Below are positions 34,081 to 41,884 of a stretch of 64,000 nucleotides of DNA, piece after piece (position 1 is the stretch's first letter; every line of letters starts with the position of its first letter). The notes beneath the pieces are model-generated. The model did not search any database, was not told the origin of the DNA, and was given only the letters and a program-made list of their open reading frames with translations. This DNA is from an uncultured Lachnospiraceae bacterium (GTDB lineage: Bacteria > Bacillota > Clostridia > Lachnospirales > Lachnospiraceae): the NCBI GenBank assembly GCA_910587935.1, contig CAJUNP010000002.1, forward strand, positions 1 through 64,000, in the 5' to 3' direction. A program made the position numbers and the translations under genes.

Positions 34081-35262
34081 TTATTTTGGCGTGAATGTTC
34101 CTTCTTTGTCATAAACAATCTGTCCGTCGATTAATGTATACAGCGTTTCGGTAAATACTTCCATGGGATTTCCGTTAAAAATTGCAATATCCGCATCTTT
34201 TCCCACTTCCAGGCTTCCCACCCGGTCGTCCACTCCGCAGATTTTGGCCGGGTAAATTGTCAGCGACTTATACGCCTCCTCCAAATCAAGACCGGCTTTC
34301 ACAGCCATTCCCGCGCAAATCGGCAAGGACTGTATTAGCGATACCGGATGGTCCGTGGTTATGGCCGTCATAACGCCTGCCCGGTTTAAAACTCCCACCG
34401 TCTTAAAAGCCATATTCTGCACTTCAATTTTGCTCCGGCTTGCCAGATCAGGACCTACGATTGCCGGATAACCTGCCGCCGCTATCTCATCGGCAATTAA
34501 ATGTCCTTCGCTGCAGTGATCTAACGTCAGATTCAAGTCAAACTCTTTTGCGATGCGGATTGCCGTAAAAATATCATCGGTCCGGTGTACATGAGCCTTT
34601 AACGGTATTTCCTTATCAAAAACCGGAACCCAGCAATCATAACGGTAATCCGGCGTAAAGTCCGAATCGTTTCTGCGTTTCTCACAATATTGTTTTGCTT
34701 TTGTAAGCTCTTCCCTCAAAATTGACGCAATGGCCATCCGGGTAACCGGAGATTTATTTTGTCCCGAATAATTTACTTTGGGATTTTCACCAAACGCTAT
34801 TTTCATTGCGGCCGGCGCTTTTACTGTCAAATCGTCGATTCTGCGTCCTCCAAGCTTTAAAAAGGCAAACTGTCCGCCTACGACGTTGGCACTTCCCGGA
34901 CCAATCATCGCAGAGGTAAGCCCTGCGCGGATCGCATCGTGAAAGGCCGCGTCCATTGTGTTAATTGCATCAATAGCGCGAAGAAAGGGAGTGACCGGCT
35001 CCACATTCTCGTTGCAGTCATCCCCTTCCATAGCCTTCTTTTCCTCGGTAATTCCCATGTGACAATGCGCCTCAATAATCCCGGGCATAACAAGCGCCCC
35101 TTTTACATCCAGTACCGGTTCATTTTCTTCCGTGGAATCCGCCGGTTTCTGTGGAATGGCGCCCCATCCGATTTCAGCGATCTTCCCCTTCCGGATATGA
35201 AGATAACCGCTATCATACTCCTGCCCTGCCATTGTTTTTATATGACCATTTATAATAAACAT
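34081..35262 (-). CDS. Metal-dependent amidohydrolase family protein
   Basis: A 393-residue cytosolic hydrolase of the imidazolonepropionase-like amidohydrolase group. Metal ligands His66 and His68 are in EAHCHMG; further candidates are in KAHVHR, LDHCSEG and TTDHP. The C-terminal VGSLEVGKDADIAIF is the usual end of the composite beta domain. The substrate is unknown. It lies 45 bp after spoIIQ on the same strand without an obvious terminator, so it may be read with it. Confidence 0.88.
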   Translation of the reverse strand: MFIINGHIKTMAGQEYDSGYLHIRKGKIAEIGWGAIPQKPADSTEENEPVLDVKGALVMPGIIEAHCHMGITEEKKAMEGDDCNENVEPVTPFLRAIDAINTMDAAFHDAIRAGLTSAMIGPGSANVVGGQFAFLKLGGRRIDDLTVKAPAAMKIAFGENPKVNYSGQNKSPVTRMAIASILREELTKAKQYCEKRRNDSDFTPDYRYDCWVPVFDKEIPLKAHVHRTDDIFTAIRIAKEFDLNLTLDHCSEGHLIADEIAAAGYPAIVGPDLASRSKIEVQNMAFKTVGVLNRAGVMTAITTDHPVSLIQSLPICAGMAVKAGLDLEEAYKSLTIYPAKICGVDDRVGSLEVGKDADIAIFNGNPMEVFTETLYTLIDGQIVYDKEGTFTPK

Positions 35263-35307
35263 GCGTTTACTCCGTTCAATCTGCGTTTTCCTGCCGCGCC
35301 TTTTCTT

Positions 35308-36258
35308 CTAATCTAATTTACCCATGGGATTTACAGGCGTACCGTCCTTTGTCAGTTTAAAGTATACGTTTGCGCCTTCCACACTGTAATATTTTGTTGG
35401 CGCGGCAACATTTCCCACAATTTCACCGGTGCTGACATAACCGCCTTTCGATACCTGTATATCTTCCAACTGCCCGTATGTCAGCTGATATCCACCGCCC
35501 AGATCCATCACGACAGCCTTACCAATTTCTTCATCCTCATATATATCGATTACTCTTCCGTTGGCTGCCGCACCGATCGCTTCTCCTTCTGATGCCGCAA
35601 TGACAATGGCGGGACTGTATTTGTACTGCTGTAAAGTAGCAAAATACGTAGTCTTGTCCATACTATAATTAATTAACACATTTCCTACTATAGGCCAGGT
35701 GAGGGAATCATTTTCAGAAAACTGCAGTTCCGGCTGATTAAAGTTCGCTACCGCTTCTCCGTCGGTTGCAATGCTGTCGTCTTCATTCAATTCGGAAAAC
35801 TCTGCTGCCTGGGCAAACTCGGGTTCTTCTTCTACGGGCGCCTCCGCTGCAACGCCGTCGTCACCGGGAAGATAGTCCATAAAATCATCCTGCACCTGTT
35901 CCGATGGCTTTTTTACGTTGGTTTTACCAGGCATCATTCCCGATCCCTGATAGTTTTTGGTGTTGGTTGTATTGGCGTCCGATTTTGCCATCTGCCGGTC
36001 CGCCCCTGTGTTTTCCGTGGAAGCAGACTGTTTGTCGGACGGGGTTGTCTGTTTTGCTATTTCTTTCTCTTTTTCATCCTCGTCGTCCTGCAGTGAGCTG
36101 AAATCGATTGTATAACCGTCGTTTTTGTTTTTTTCATTATTTCCTTTTACATATACGCCGGTCATAGTCAATGCCGTTAAAACAAACACCGCGCTGCCCA
36201 GCATAATTAAGCGCTCTTTTTTTTCTCTGTTTCTGTTATAATTATTTCTTCTCCTCAT
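35308..36258 (-). CDS. spoIIQ: SpoIIQ-like engulfment protein with degenerate LytM domain
   Basis: A forespore membrane protein that forms the channel with SpoIIIAH during engulfment. The 316 residues have a short basic cytoplasmic end, one membrane helix (about 18-38), a long acidic Asn/Thr/Glu-rich linker, and a LytM/M23 fold from about 180. All four zinc-binding positions appear replaced: the first His-Asp pair aligns with YSPAIVI, YAHL is YGQL, and the HxH is VYFKL. So it cannot be an active peptidase. GGAGG precedes the ATG. It follows spoIID, and a SigF-like promoter is present between them. Confidence 0.88.
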   Translation of the reverse strand: MRRRNNYNRNREKKERLIMLGSAVFVLTALTMTGVYVKGNNEKNKNDGYTIDFSSLQDDEDEKEKEIAKQTTPSDKQSASTENTGADRQMAKSDANTTNTKNYQGSGMMPGKTNVKKPSEQVQDDFMDYLPGDDGVAAEAPVEEEPEFAQAAEFSELNEDDSIATDGEAVANFNQPELQFSENDSLTWPIVGNVLINYSMDKTTYFATLQQYKYSPAIVIAASEGEAIGAAANGRVIDIYEDEEIGKAVVMDLGGGYQLTYGQLEDIQVSKGGYVSTGEIVGNVAAPTKYYSVEGANVYFKLTKDGTPVNPMGKLD

Positions 36259-36309
36259 GGTTCCTCCATTCTATTTGACAAATCAAATCTTCAAAGTAGT
36301 TTTATGGAT

Positions 36310-36337
36310 AGTCTTGCCGGATTCCATGGGATTATTC
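36310..36337 (-). promoter_or_regulatory. Possible SigF/SigG-type promoter of spoIIQ
   Basis: Minus strand GAATA (36333-36337), 14 bp, GGCAAGACT (36310-36318). The -10 fits the SigF pattern GGNRANANT; the -35 has one mismatch to GYATA and the spacer is one base short. SigF control would match known spoIIQ expression. Confidence 0.4.
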
Positions 36338-37399
36338 AAATTTATCAATTGCAATATTTGTAAAAAAATAATTTAATATTTCCGTATAATTTTTTTTATC
36401 TTTTGCCAGTTCGTTTGCCGCATATTGGCTCATACCGCTGCCATGGCCGACTCCTTTTACCGTAATTGTTACCTTTTTCCTTTCCGTCTCCAGATTTTGG
36501 ACGCAAGGGGAATTTAAATGAAAAACCTCACAGAAACGCTCTCCTGAAATCTGATATTCAAAACGTTCTTCCTGGTACATAAAATCAGATACTTCAGCTG
36601 CGATCTCAAAATTAAGCGTTTTTGTGTATGCAGATGTTCCTTCCACTCCCGTAAAACGAACATCTTTTATTTTTTTACCGGCAAGTTCCGGCAGATTTTC
36701 CATTGTTTTTAAAAACTCCCTGCTGCTTACCGTCGTGTAGCTCAGGTAATCTTCTGACTGATAATCCTTTTCGCAGGCCACGCCCTCTCTGGTATTTCCT
36801 GCGCTGACCCGAAACCAGGCTGTTTTTGCCGGTCTTTCGTCTTTTTTTATATACATTCCCGCCGTCTCGGAAACGGCATGGCAATATTTTGTCATATACG
36901 CGGTATATTTTTCCCCAAAAATATGTTTTTGTTCCCAAAATGTAAAGTATGTTTTAATTCTTTCGTTTTCTTCCACAAATATATAATAAGGCTCCCAGTT
37001 TGTCTTTTCTTCTTTTTGTTGTTCATACAGGCAGAATAACTGTGTCCGTAAAAGGATTGCCTGGGCTTTTAAAGTCTCTTCTTCATATTCAACCGGTATA
37101 ACGGCCGGAAGCATGCACGCAATATAACTTTCCAGTCCCATCTCCCGTTCGCCCCAGGAGGTACGCACTTTCACCCTGTATCTGCCGGCTTCCGGAAATG
37201 CTGTAATAACTTCCAGCTCCGACAGTTTGTTTTCCCCTATGGTATATGTCCGATAATAATAGGAAAAACAGGAATAGAGAAGCGGAAAGAGAACAAGCAT
37301 AAAAAAAGCAAAGAGAACCGCTCTTTTTTGTCTGTTTATGACACGAAAAGCAGTTCTCTTATTCTTATAAGCCTGATTTATGATTTGAATTGGATTCAT
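36332..37399 (-). CDS. spoIID: Stage II sporulation protein D
   Basis: A membrane-bound lytic transglycosylase of the engulfment machinery that cleaves denuded glycan strands. The 355 residues start with a basic cytoplasmic tail and one membrane helix (about 28-46). The SpoIID domain has the catalytic Glu104 in AVIPVEYEEETLKAQA and the zinc/structural motif VGHGSGMSQYAA near the C-terminus. AGAGG precedes the ATG by 6 nt. It is directly upstream of spoIIQ, an arrangement typical of Clostridia. Confidence 0.93.
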   Translation of the reverse strand: MNPIQIINQAYKNKRTAFRVINRQKRAVLFAFFMLVLFPLLYSCFSYYYRTYTIGENKLSELEVITAFPEAGRYRVKVRTSWGEREMGLESYIACMLPAVIPVEYEEETLKAQAILLRTQLFCLYEQQKEEKTNWEPYYIFVEENERIKTYFTFWEQKHIFGEKYTAYMTKYCHAVSETAGMYIKKDERPAKTAWFRVSAGNTREGVACEKDYQSEDYLSYTTVSSREFLKTMENLPELAGKKIKDVRFTGVEGTSAYTKTLNFEIAAEVSDFMYQEERFEYQISGERFCEVFHLNSPCVQNLETERKKVTITVKGVGHGSGMSQYAANELAKDKKNYTEILNYFFTNIAIDKFE

Positions 37400-37446
37400 A
37401 GGACACCTCTAAGATATCCTATGTAAAAAGGTTATTCTCTGCTACT

Positions 37447-38562
37447 TTAACCTACCGCCTGAAACGGTTTCGCCGCGACGTCCACATGCTGTACCGTTCC
37501 CGCCATGCCGTTTTCATACAGGAATACTCCCGTACTTCTGATGTAGCCGTTTGTTTCATTGGTTGCCTGGGAATTCAGTGAAAACTGTGTTGCGGCCTTC
37601 TGCAGGCAAATGGCGCCTACTCCCTTATCCGCAAGACTGTACAGCACATCATTGCCGTTCTCATCTTTGCACCAGATTTTCAACTGGCTCCAAACAGCGT
37701 CGTCTTCATCGATCCAGCCGTCCCCGTCATCATCGTATTTGGCAAGGTCTGCAAAACCGTCTCCGCTTGCAGTTCCGAACAATTCGGAGCCATCGTTAAT
37801 AATGCCGTCTCCGTTCTTGTCAAGCGCCAGGTAACCGCTTCCACGTCCCAACATGGAAATCTCATCCTTCACGCCGTCCGCATCCAGATCAAAGAAAAAC
37901 TTCTGATCGGACAGTTCCGCCACATCCGCATCCAGGTTAATCACAAGCGGATCACAGACCCTTACGGAAGTCTGCTGGTATTGCTGCTTATAATACTGTG
38001 TAAAGCTGCGGCTCATCTCTACGTCCACATTAAAATTAATGGTTCTGCCGTCTGCCGTCTTCACGGTTCCCACCGTGGAAAAAGCAGTCGTCTCCTGCTC
38101 GGTTTCAACAAATTCCACTTCATAACCAAAAACCTCCGTAGTAATGCCGCCCACAGAACTGCCCACGCCGGTGGTCTGCTGCATCCAGTCTTCAAAAGAC
38201 TGCCGGTCTTCATTGTACCGATTCTTCCTTCCTCCAAAGAGAAGCTCAAAAATGTGGCGCACACACTCTTCCCTGAGCTTATCGAGCGTACTTGATATCT
38301 GTCTGTCGTTAATGCGGTTTACGCCCGACATGGACCGAAAACGCTCCTGTAGCGAACTCGTTTTCGACTGCTGATTTTTCAGGGAGTTCTGAACGCCCCC
38401 ATCTTCATTTTCTTTAACATCCGTGTTAAATAACTGGCCAAAGTTTGTCTGGCCGGAGTTACCGTTTAGAATTCTGCCATAAGTCATACGGGTTGACCCC
38501 ATTCTGACAGAATTATATTTTCTGGCGGATTCCATTCCTATATAACTGGAATCAATTCTCAA
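37447..38562 (-). CDS. EF-hand-rich protein, probable flagellar regulon
   Basis: I place the start at a TTG (38560-38562) with AAGGGGGC 10 nt upstream, giving 371 residues starting RIDSSYIGMESARKYNS. The N-terminal half is polar and not recognised. The C-terminal half has three Ca-binding-like loops (DLDADGVKDE, DKNGDGIIND, DDDGDGWIDEDD) and the block STGVFLYENGMAGTVQHVD, seen in hypothetical proteins of flagellated bacteria. There is no signal peptide. A sigma-28 promoter lies 250 bp upstream, separated from the gene by a terminator and a small ORF. The function is unknown. Confidence 0.75.
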   Translation of the reverse strand: MRIDSSYIGMESARKYNSVRMGSTRMTYGRILNGNSGQTNFGQLFNTDVKENEDGGVQNSLKNQQSKTSSLQERFRSMSGVNRINDRQISSTLDKLREECVRHIFELLFGGRKNRYNEDRQSFEDWMQQTTGVGSSVGGITTEVFGYEVEFVETEQETTAFSTVGTVKTADGRTINFNVDVEMSRSFTQYYKQQYQQTSVRVCDPLVINLDADVAELSDQKFFFDLDADGVKDEISMLGRGSGYLALDKNGDGIINDGSELFGTASGDGFADLAKYDDDGDGWIDEDDAVWSQLKIWCKDENGNDVLYSLADKGVGAICLQKAATQFSLNSQATNETNGYIRSTGVFLYENGMAGTVQHVDVAAKPFQAVG

Positions 38563-38678
38563 TTTATTACTGCCCCCTTCTGCCTTTTGGCACGGATTTG
38601 CCAAATGCCTGGTATCTTGCCTCTTTTATCCGCTCCGTTCCCTCGTCGCGGCCAAAAGCTCCGGGATACCTGCTCCAC
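38559..38678 (-). CDS. Possible leader peptide ORF upstream of the EF-hand gene
   Basis: A 39-codon ORF starts with GTG (38676-38678), with GGAGG 6 nt upstream, and its TGA overlaps the TTG start of the EF-hand gene (TTGA). The product is basic and Arg/Lys-rich (ending KRQKGAVIN) and not recognised. The strong ribosome site and stop-start overlap suggest translational coupling. It could be chance. Confidence 0.35.
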   Translation of the reverse strand: MEQVSRSFWPRRGNGADKRGKIPGIWQIRAKRQKGAVIN

Positions 38679-38703
38679 TCTTCGCCTCCTGCTCGAATCG
38701 AAC

Positions 38704-38751
38704 AAAAAATGGTACGATGAATTACCTCTCCGGGTTATTCATACGTACCAT
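38704..38751 (-). terminator. Intrinsic terminator in the leader of the EF-hand gene
   Basis: A 14-bp stem with one bulge (38709-38722 with 38737-38751) followed on the minus strand by TTTTTT. It lies about 60 bp after the sigma-28 promoter and before the coding region, so it ends a short RNA or works as an attenuator. The loop holds GGAGAGG. Confidence 0.75.
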
Positions 38752-38805
38752 CCGTGGTCATTCTGGCTATATTAGGAATCTACCGCTGGCCAAGCGGTGT
38801 GTTCA
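38704..38805 (-). ncRNA. Predicted ~100-nt sigma-28-driven leader RNA or sRNA
   Basis: The segment between the sigma-28 promoter and the intrinsic terminator would give an RNA of about 100 nt with a first hairpin (ACCGCT...AGCGGT, near 38781-38797), a single-stranded ACGGATGG, and the terminator hairpin with GGAGAGG in its loop. GGA sites of this kind are bound by CsrA. The RNA's existence is predicted from promoter and terminator only. Confidence 0.45.
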
Positions 38806-38811
38806 CTTAAT

Positions 38812-38838
38812 ATATCGGAAAATTCCGTTGGAACTTTA
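38812..38838 (-). promoter_or_regulatory. Sigma-28 (SigD/FliA) promoter
   Basis: Minus strand TAAA (38835-38838), 16 bp, CCGATAT (38812-38818), matching the motility-sigma consensus TAAA-N15-GCCGATAT apart from T for the first G. Confidence 0.75.
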
Positions 38839-38861
38839 GGGAATTTTACATGGTTCTTTAT

Positions 38862-41150
38862 TTATATTCGGTTATAATTAATCAGACATCCTTCCAGAAT
38901 AATTTTTCTTTCTTCATCGGTCAGCTCCCCAAGACTTAATTCAAATCCTTTCATAGCGTCTTTACCGACAACGTATGCCTGAATCGCATCCGCTTTTTCC
39001 TCCACCGCTTTTTTAATGTCGGGAATAAACAGATAATCCAGATTCTTAAACGGAAGCTCTCCTTCCCTGATTAAAAACGGCAGCATACCCCAGTTAATCA
39101 AATTGGAACGGTAACGCTTTGTCGCATATTCGTTGGCAATGTTAGCCCATCCGCCTAATACCTTCTGGCAGCTGGCCGCCTGCTCACGTGCGGAACCGTC
39201 GCCCGGTTTAACCGCAAAAATAGTGGAGCCAAATCCTATGTTACCTCTTCCCACACCCGGGAAAGATTCTTTTACCAGATCCATGACCGGTTTTAATTCA
39301 GGCTTTTCTTCTACCGGACACCGGTCTTCCATAACGGCAGTCTGCGCTTTCTGAATCTCCTTTGCACGCCCCACGTACGCAGGGTCTTTTCTGGACAGGG
39401 TAAATTCCGCCAGTCCCAGGGGATTGGAACGATAACTGGAAGTCTCGCCGGAAGGAATCAGTTCATCCGTGGTAGTAACCGGATCATGAATCTCGGAAAC
39501 TACCTGCAGCACCAGATTTTCCGGCAAAGCGCACATTGTCGGCCAGTCCTTGATATTCGGTCCGAACTGAATCTCCACGCTTTGATCCGCAGCGCCCTTT
39601 GAATCAAAAACACGGTTCTCATATATTTTGGTATCAAAATGATATTGGTATCTGCCGATTTCACCGTCAAACTCCGTGGCAGGAGTCAATACGCCCCTGT
39701 TTGCCGCGGTAGCCGCAATGGAACGGGCATCCATCAGGGCTACGGACGCAATCTGTCCGCTCTGAAGCTTGCTTCCCTCACGGTTAGGGAAGTTCCTGGT
39801 GGAATGTCGGATGCTGAACGCGTTATTGGCAGGCGTATCTCCCGCACCGAAGCAGGGACCGCAGAAAGCCGTCTTCATCACGGCGCCTGTCTCCAAAATT
39901 GCGGCGGCGCAGCCGTTTTTAATCAATTCCATATATACCGGCATGGATGCAGGATACACGCTTAGGGTAAATCCGTCGGAACCGATGTAATTTCCTTTTA
40001 ATATATCGGCCGCCGCGCAGATATTCTCAAAACCGCCTCCGGCGCAGCCCGCAATAATTCCCTGATCCACATAAAACTTACCGTTTCTTACTTTATCCCT
40101 TAAAGTAAAATCTACGGCTCCGTCCAGGCTTACCGCGGCTCTTTTTTCCACGTCATCCAGAATATCGTCCAGATTCGCGTTAAGTTCCTCAATCGTATAC
40201 GTATTGCTGGGATGGAAGGGCATTGCAATCATGGGCCTCACGGCGCTCAAATCAACGCGTATTACGCCGTCATAGTATGCCGTATCTGCCGGACTCAGTT
40301 GTGCATAGTCCTCCGGACGGTTATGAATCTCATAAAATTCTTTAATCGTATCGTCCGTCTTCCAGATAGAAGAAAGGCAGGTCGTCTCAGTAGTCATAAC
40401 GTCGATGCCGATCCGGAAGTCGGCGCTTAAGGACGCCACGCCCGGGCCTACAAATTCCATTACTTTATTTTTTACATAGCCGTTAGCGAAGACCGCGCCG
40501 ATAATGGCAAGGGCTACGTCCTGGGGACCTACGCCTTTTACCGGCTCTCCCGTCAGGTATACCGCCACAACCTCCGGCATGTTAATATCATAAGTCTGAT
40601 TAAGAAGCTGTTTCACAAGCTCCGGACCGCCCTCGCCCATAGCCATGGTGCCAAGCGCGCCGTAACGTGTATGGGAATCGGAACCTAAAATCATTTTCCC
40701 GCCGCCGGCAAGCATTTCACGGGCAAACTGATGGATTACGGCCTGGTGCGGAGGCACATACACACCGCCGTATTTTTTTGCGCAGGTAAGCCCAAACATA
40801 TGGTCGTCTTCGTTAATCGTTCCGCCAACCGCACAGAGCGAATTATGGCAGTTGGTAAGCACATAGGGCATAGGGAACCTTTCCAGGCCCGACGCCCTTG
40901 CCGTCTGGATAATTCCCACAAAGGTAATATCGTGGGAAGTCAGTTTGTCAAAACGGATTTTAAGCTTGTCCATGTTATCCGAAGTGTTATGCGCCTTCAG
41001 AATACCGTAAGCCATGGTTCCCTTTTTTGCTTCTTCCCTGGATATTTCTTTTCCTGTCTTATTTTTAATGTACGCCGCCGCGCCGGCATCGTCCGCAACG
41101 ATCTCACAGCCGTTTACCAGATAAGCGCCGCCTTTTGTTAATTCTATCAT
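38862..41150 (-). CDS. Aconitase-family hydratase
   Basis: A 762-residue 4Fe-4S hydratase of the aconitase superfamily, probably citrate/isocitrate isomerising. Iron-sulfur ligands are expected in TTCLSS (about 270) and AFCGPCFGAGDTP. The substrate-binding block FSIRHSTRNFPNREGSK and the N-terminal LGSDSHTRYGALG are typical. This Clostridia type is often annotated only as hydratase, and no citrate synthase or isocitrate dehydrogenase gene adjoins it, so substrate is not certain. GGAGGAGG precedes the ATG, and the promoter is strong. It is monocistronic. Confidence 0.85.
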   Translation of the reverse strand: MIELTKGGAYLVNGCEIVADDAGAAAYIKNKTGKEISREEAKKGTMAYGILKAHNTSDNMDKLKIRFDKLTSHDITFVGIIQTARASGLERFPMPYVLTNCHNSLCAVGGTINEDDHMFGLTCAKKYGGVYVPPHQAVIHQFAREMLAGGGKMILGSDSHTRYGALGTMAMGEGGPELVKQLLNQTYDINMPEVVAVYLTGEPVKGVGPQDVALAIIGAVFANGYVKNKVMEFVGPGVASLSADFRIGIDVMTTETTCLSSIWKTDDTIKEFYEIHNRPEDYAQLSPADTAYYDGVIRVDLSAVRPMIAMPFHPSNTYTIEELNANLDDILDDVEKRAAVSLDGAVDFTLRDKVRNGKFYVDQGIIAGCAGGGFENICAAADILKGNYIGSDGFTLSVYPASMPVYMELIKNGCAAAILETGAVMKTAFCGPCFGAGDTPANNAFSIRHSTRNFPNREGSKLQSGQIASVALMDARSIAATAANRGVLTPATEFDGEIGRYQYHFDTKIYENRVFDSKGAADQSVEIQFGPNIKDWPTMCALPENLVLQVVSEIHDPVTTTDELIPSGETSSYRSNPLGLAEFTLSRKDPAYVGRAKEIQKAQTAVMEDRCPVEEKPELKPVMDLVKESFPGVGRGNIGFGSTIFAVKPGDGSAREQAASCQKVLGGWANIANEYATKRYRSNLINWGMLPFLIREGELPFKNLDYLFIPDIKKAVEEKADAIQAYVVGKDAMKGFELSLGELTDEERKIILEGCLINYNRI

Positions 41151-41179
41151 ATGAACCTCCTCCTTGTCCTTAAGCTTTT

Positions 41180-41208
41180 ATTATAACGAAAACCGCCGGG
41201 TTACGCAA
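41180..41208 (-). promoter_or_regulatory. Promoter of the aconitase-family gene
   Basis: Minus strand TTGCGT (41203-41208), 17 bp, TATAAT (41180-41185). Confidence 0.7.
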
Positions 41209-41264
41209 CCGGATTTACAAATGTATATATACCCACAAAAATGCCGCCGTCCTCCTCCTGTCTC

Positions 41265-41789
41265 TTAACGCAGTTTTTTGGAAAGATATAAATTCAAATC
41301 ATCATCATTTACGCAGGATGTGTAAGGTGTACACGGCTCCTGTCCGTACCATACGCCGGATCCGTCGGGAATGTATCCCCGCTTCACATACATGCGCTGT
41401 GCGCTTCCATACCCGCTGTGCAGCCCCACCCCCAGATACACCGTATCGCTGTACTCCGCCGCCACTTTCTCCGCCGCGTCCATCAGTCTGCTTCCGATTC
41501 CAAGGCAGCGGTATTTTTTCAGTACGCCAAAATCAATGATTTCCGCATACCCCCTATTTGCAAAAGCACCCCACCGAGACTGCGGATACACGTTAATATA
41601 TCCTGCCACATTCCCTTTGTATTCCGCCGCCAGAGCAATGCATTTTCCCTCGTCCCGGTCTTTCAGGCGGTCCGTATACTTTTCGGCCGAAACGTCCCAC
41701 CCCTGTCTTATTTCTTCGTCCGCAATGATTGCCGCATCCGTCGGCTGCAGATCGCGGATTAATATTTCGTCATTCTGAGAGTAAATCAT
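41265..41789 (-). CDS. GNAT-family N-acetyltransferase
   Basis: A 174-residue acetyl-CoA-dependent acetyltransferase. The acetyl-CoA loop region FGVLKKYRCLGIGSRLMDAAEK (about 93-113) is the GNAT motif A, followed by the Tyr-containing motif B (YGSAQRMYVKRGYIPDG). The substrate cannot be told. GGAGG is 6 nt before the ATG. It lies downstream of glgP beyond a strong terminator. Confidence 0.88.
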   Translation of the reverse strand: MIYSQNDEILIRDLQPTDAAIIADEEIRQGWDVSAEKYTDRLKDRDEGKCIALAAEYKGNVAGYINVYPQSRWGAFANRGYAEIIDFGVLKKYRCLGIGSRLMDAAEKVAAEYSDTVYLGVGLHSGYGSAQRMYVKRGYIPDGSGVWYGQEPCTPYTSCVNDDDLNLYLSKKLR

Positions 41790-41827
41790 AGTAATCCTCC
41801 ATGCAAAGTATAACGTAATAAATTACA

Positions 41828-41860
41828 ACAAAACCGCCATTGTTGTTATGGCGGTTTTGT
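41828..41860 (-). terminator. glgP terminator
   Basis: A perfect 13-bp inverted repeat (41828-41840 with 41848-41860) with a 7-nt loop, in which the GGCGGTTTTGTT end gives the T-tract on the minus strand. Confidence 0.85.
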
Positions 41861-41884
41861 AATATCGGCTAATCATATCGTATA

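Noticed and set aside
37400..37446. SigE promoter before spoIID
   Set aside because: A CATAGGAT resembling a -10 is present, but no ATA-type -35 lies 14 bp upstream.
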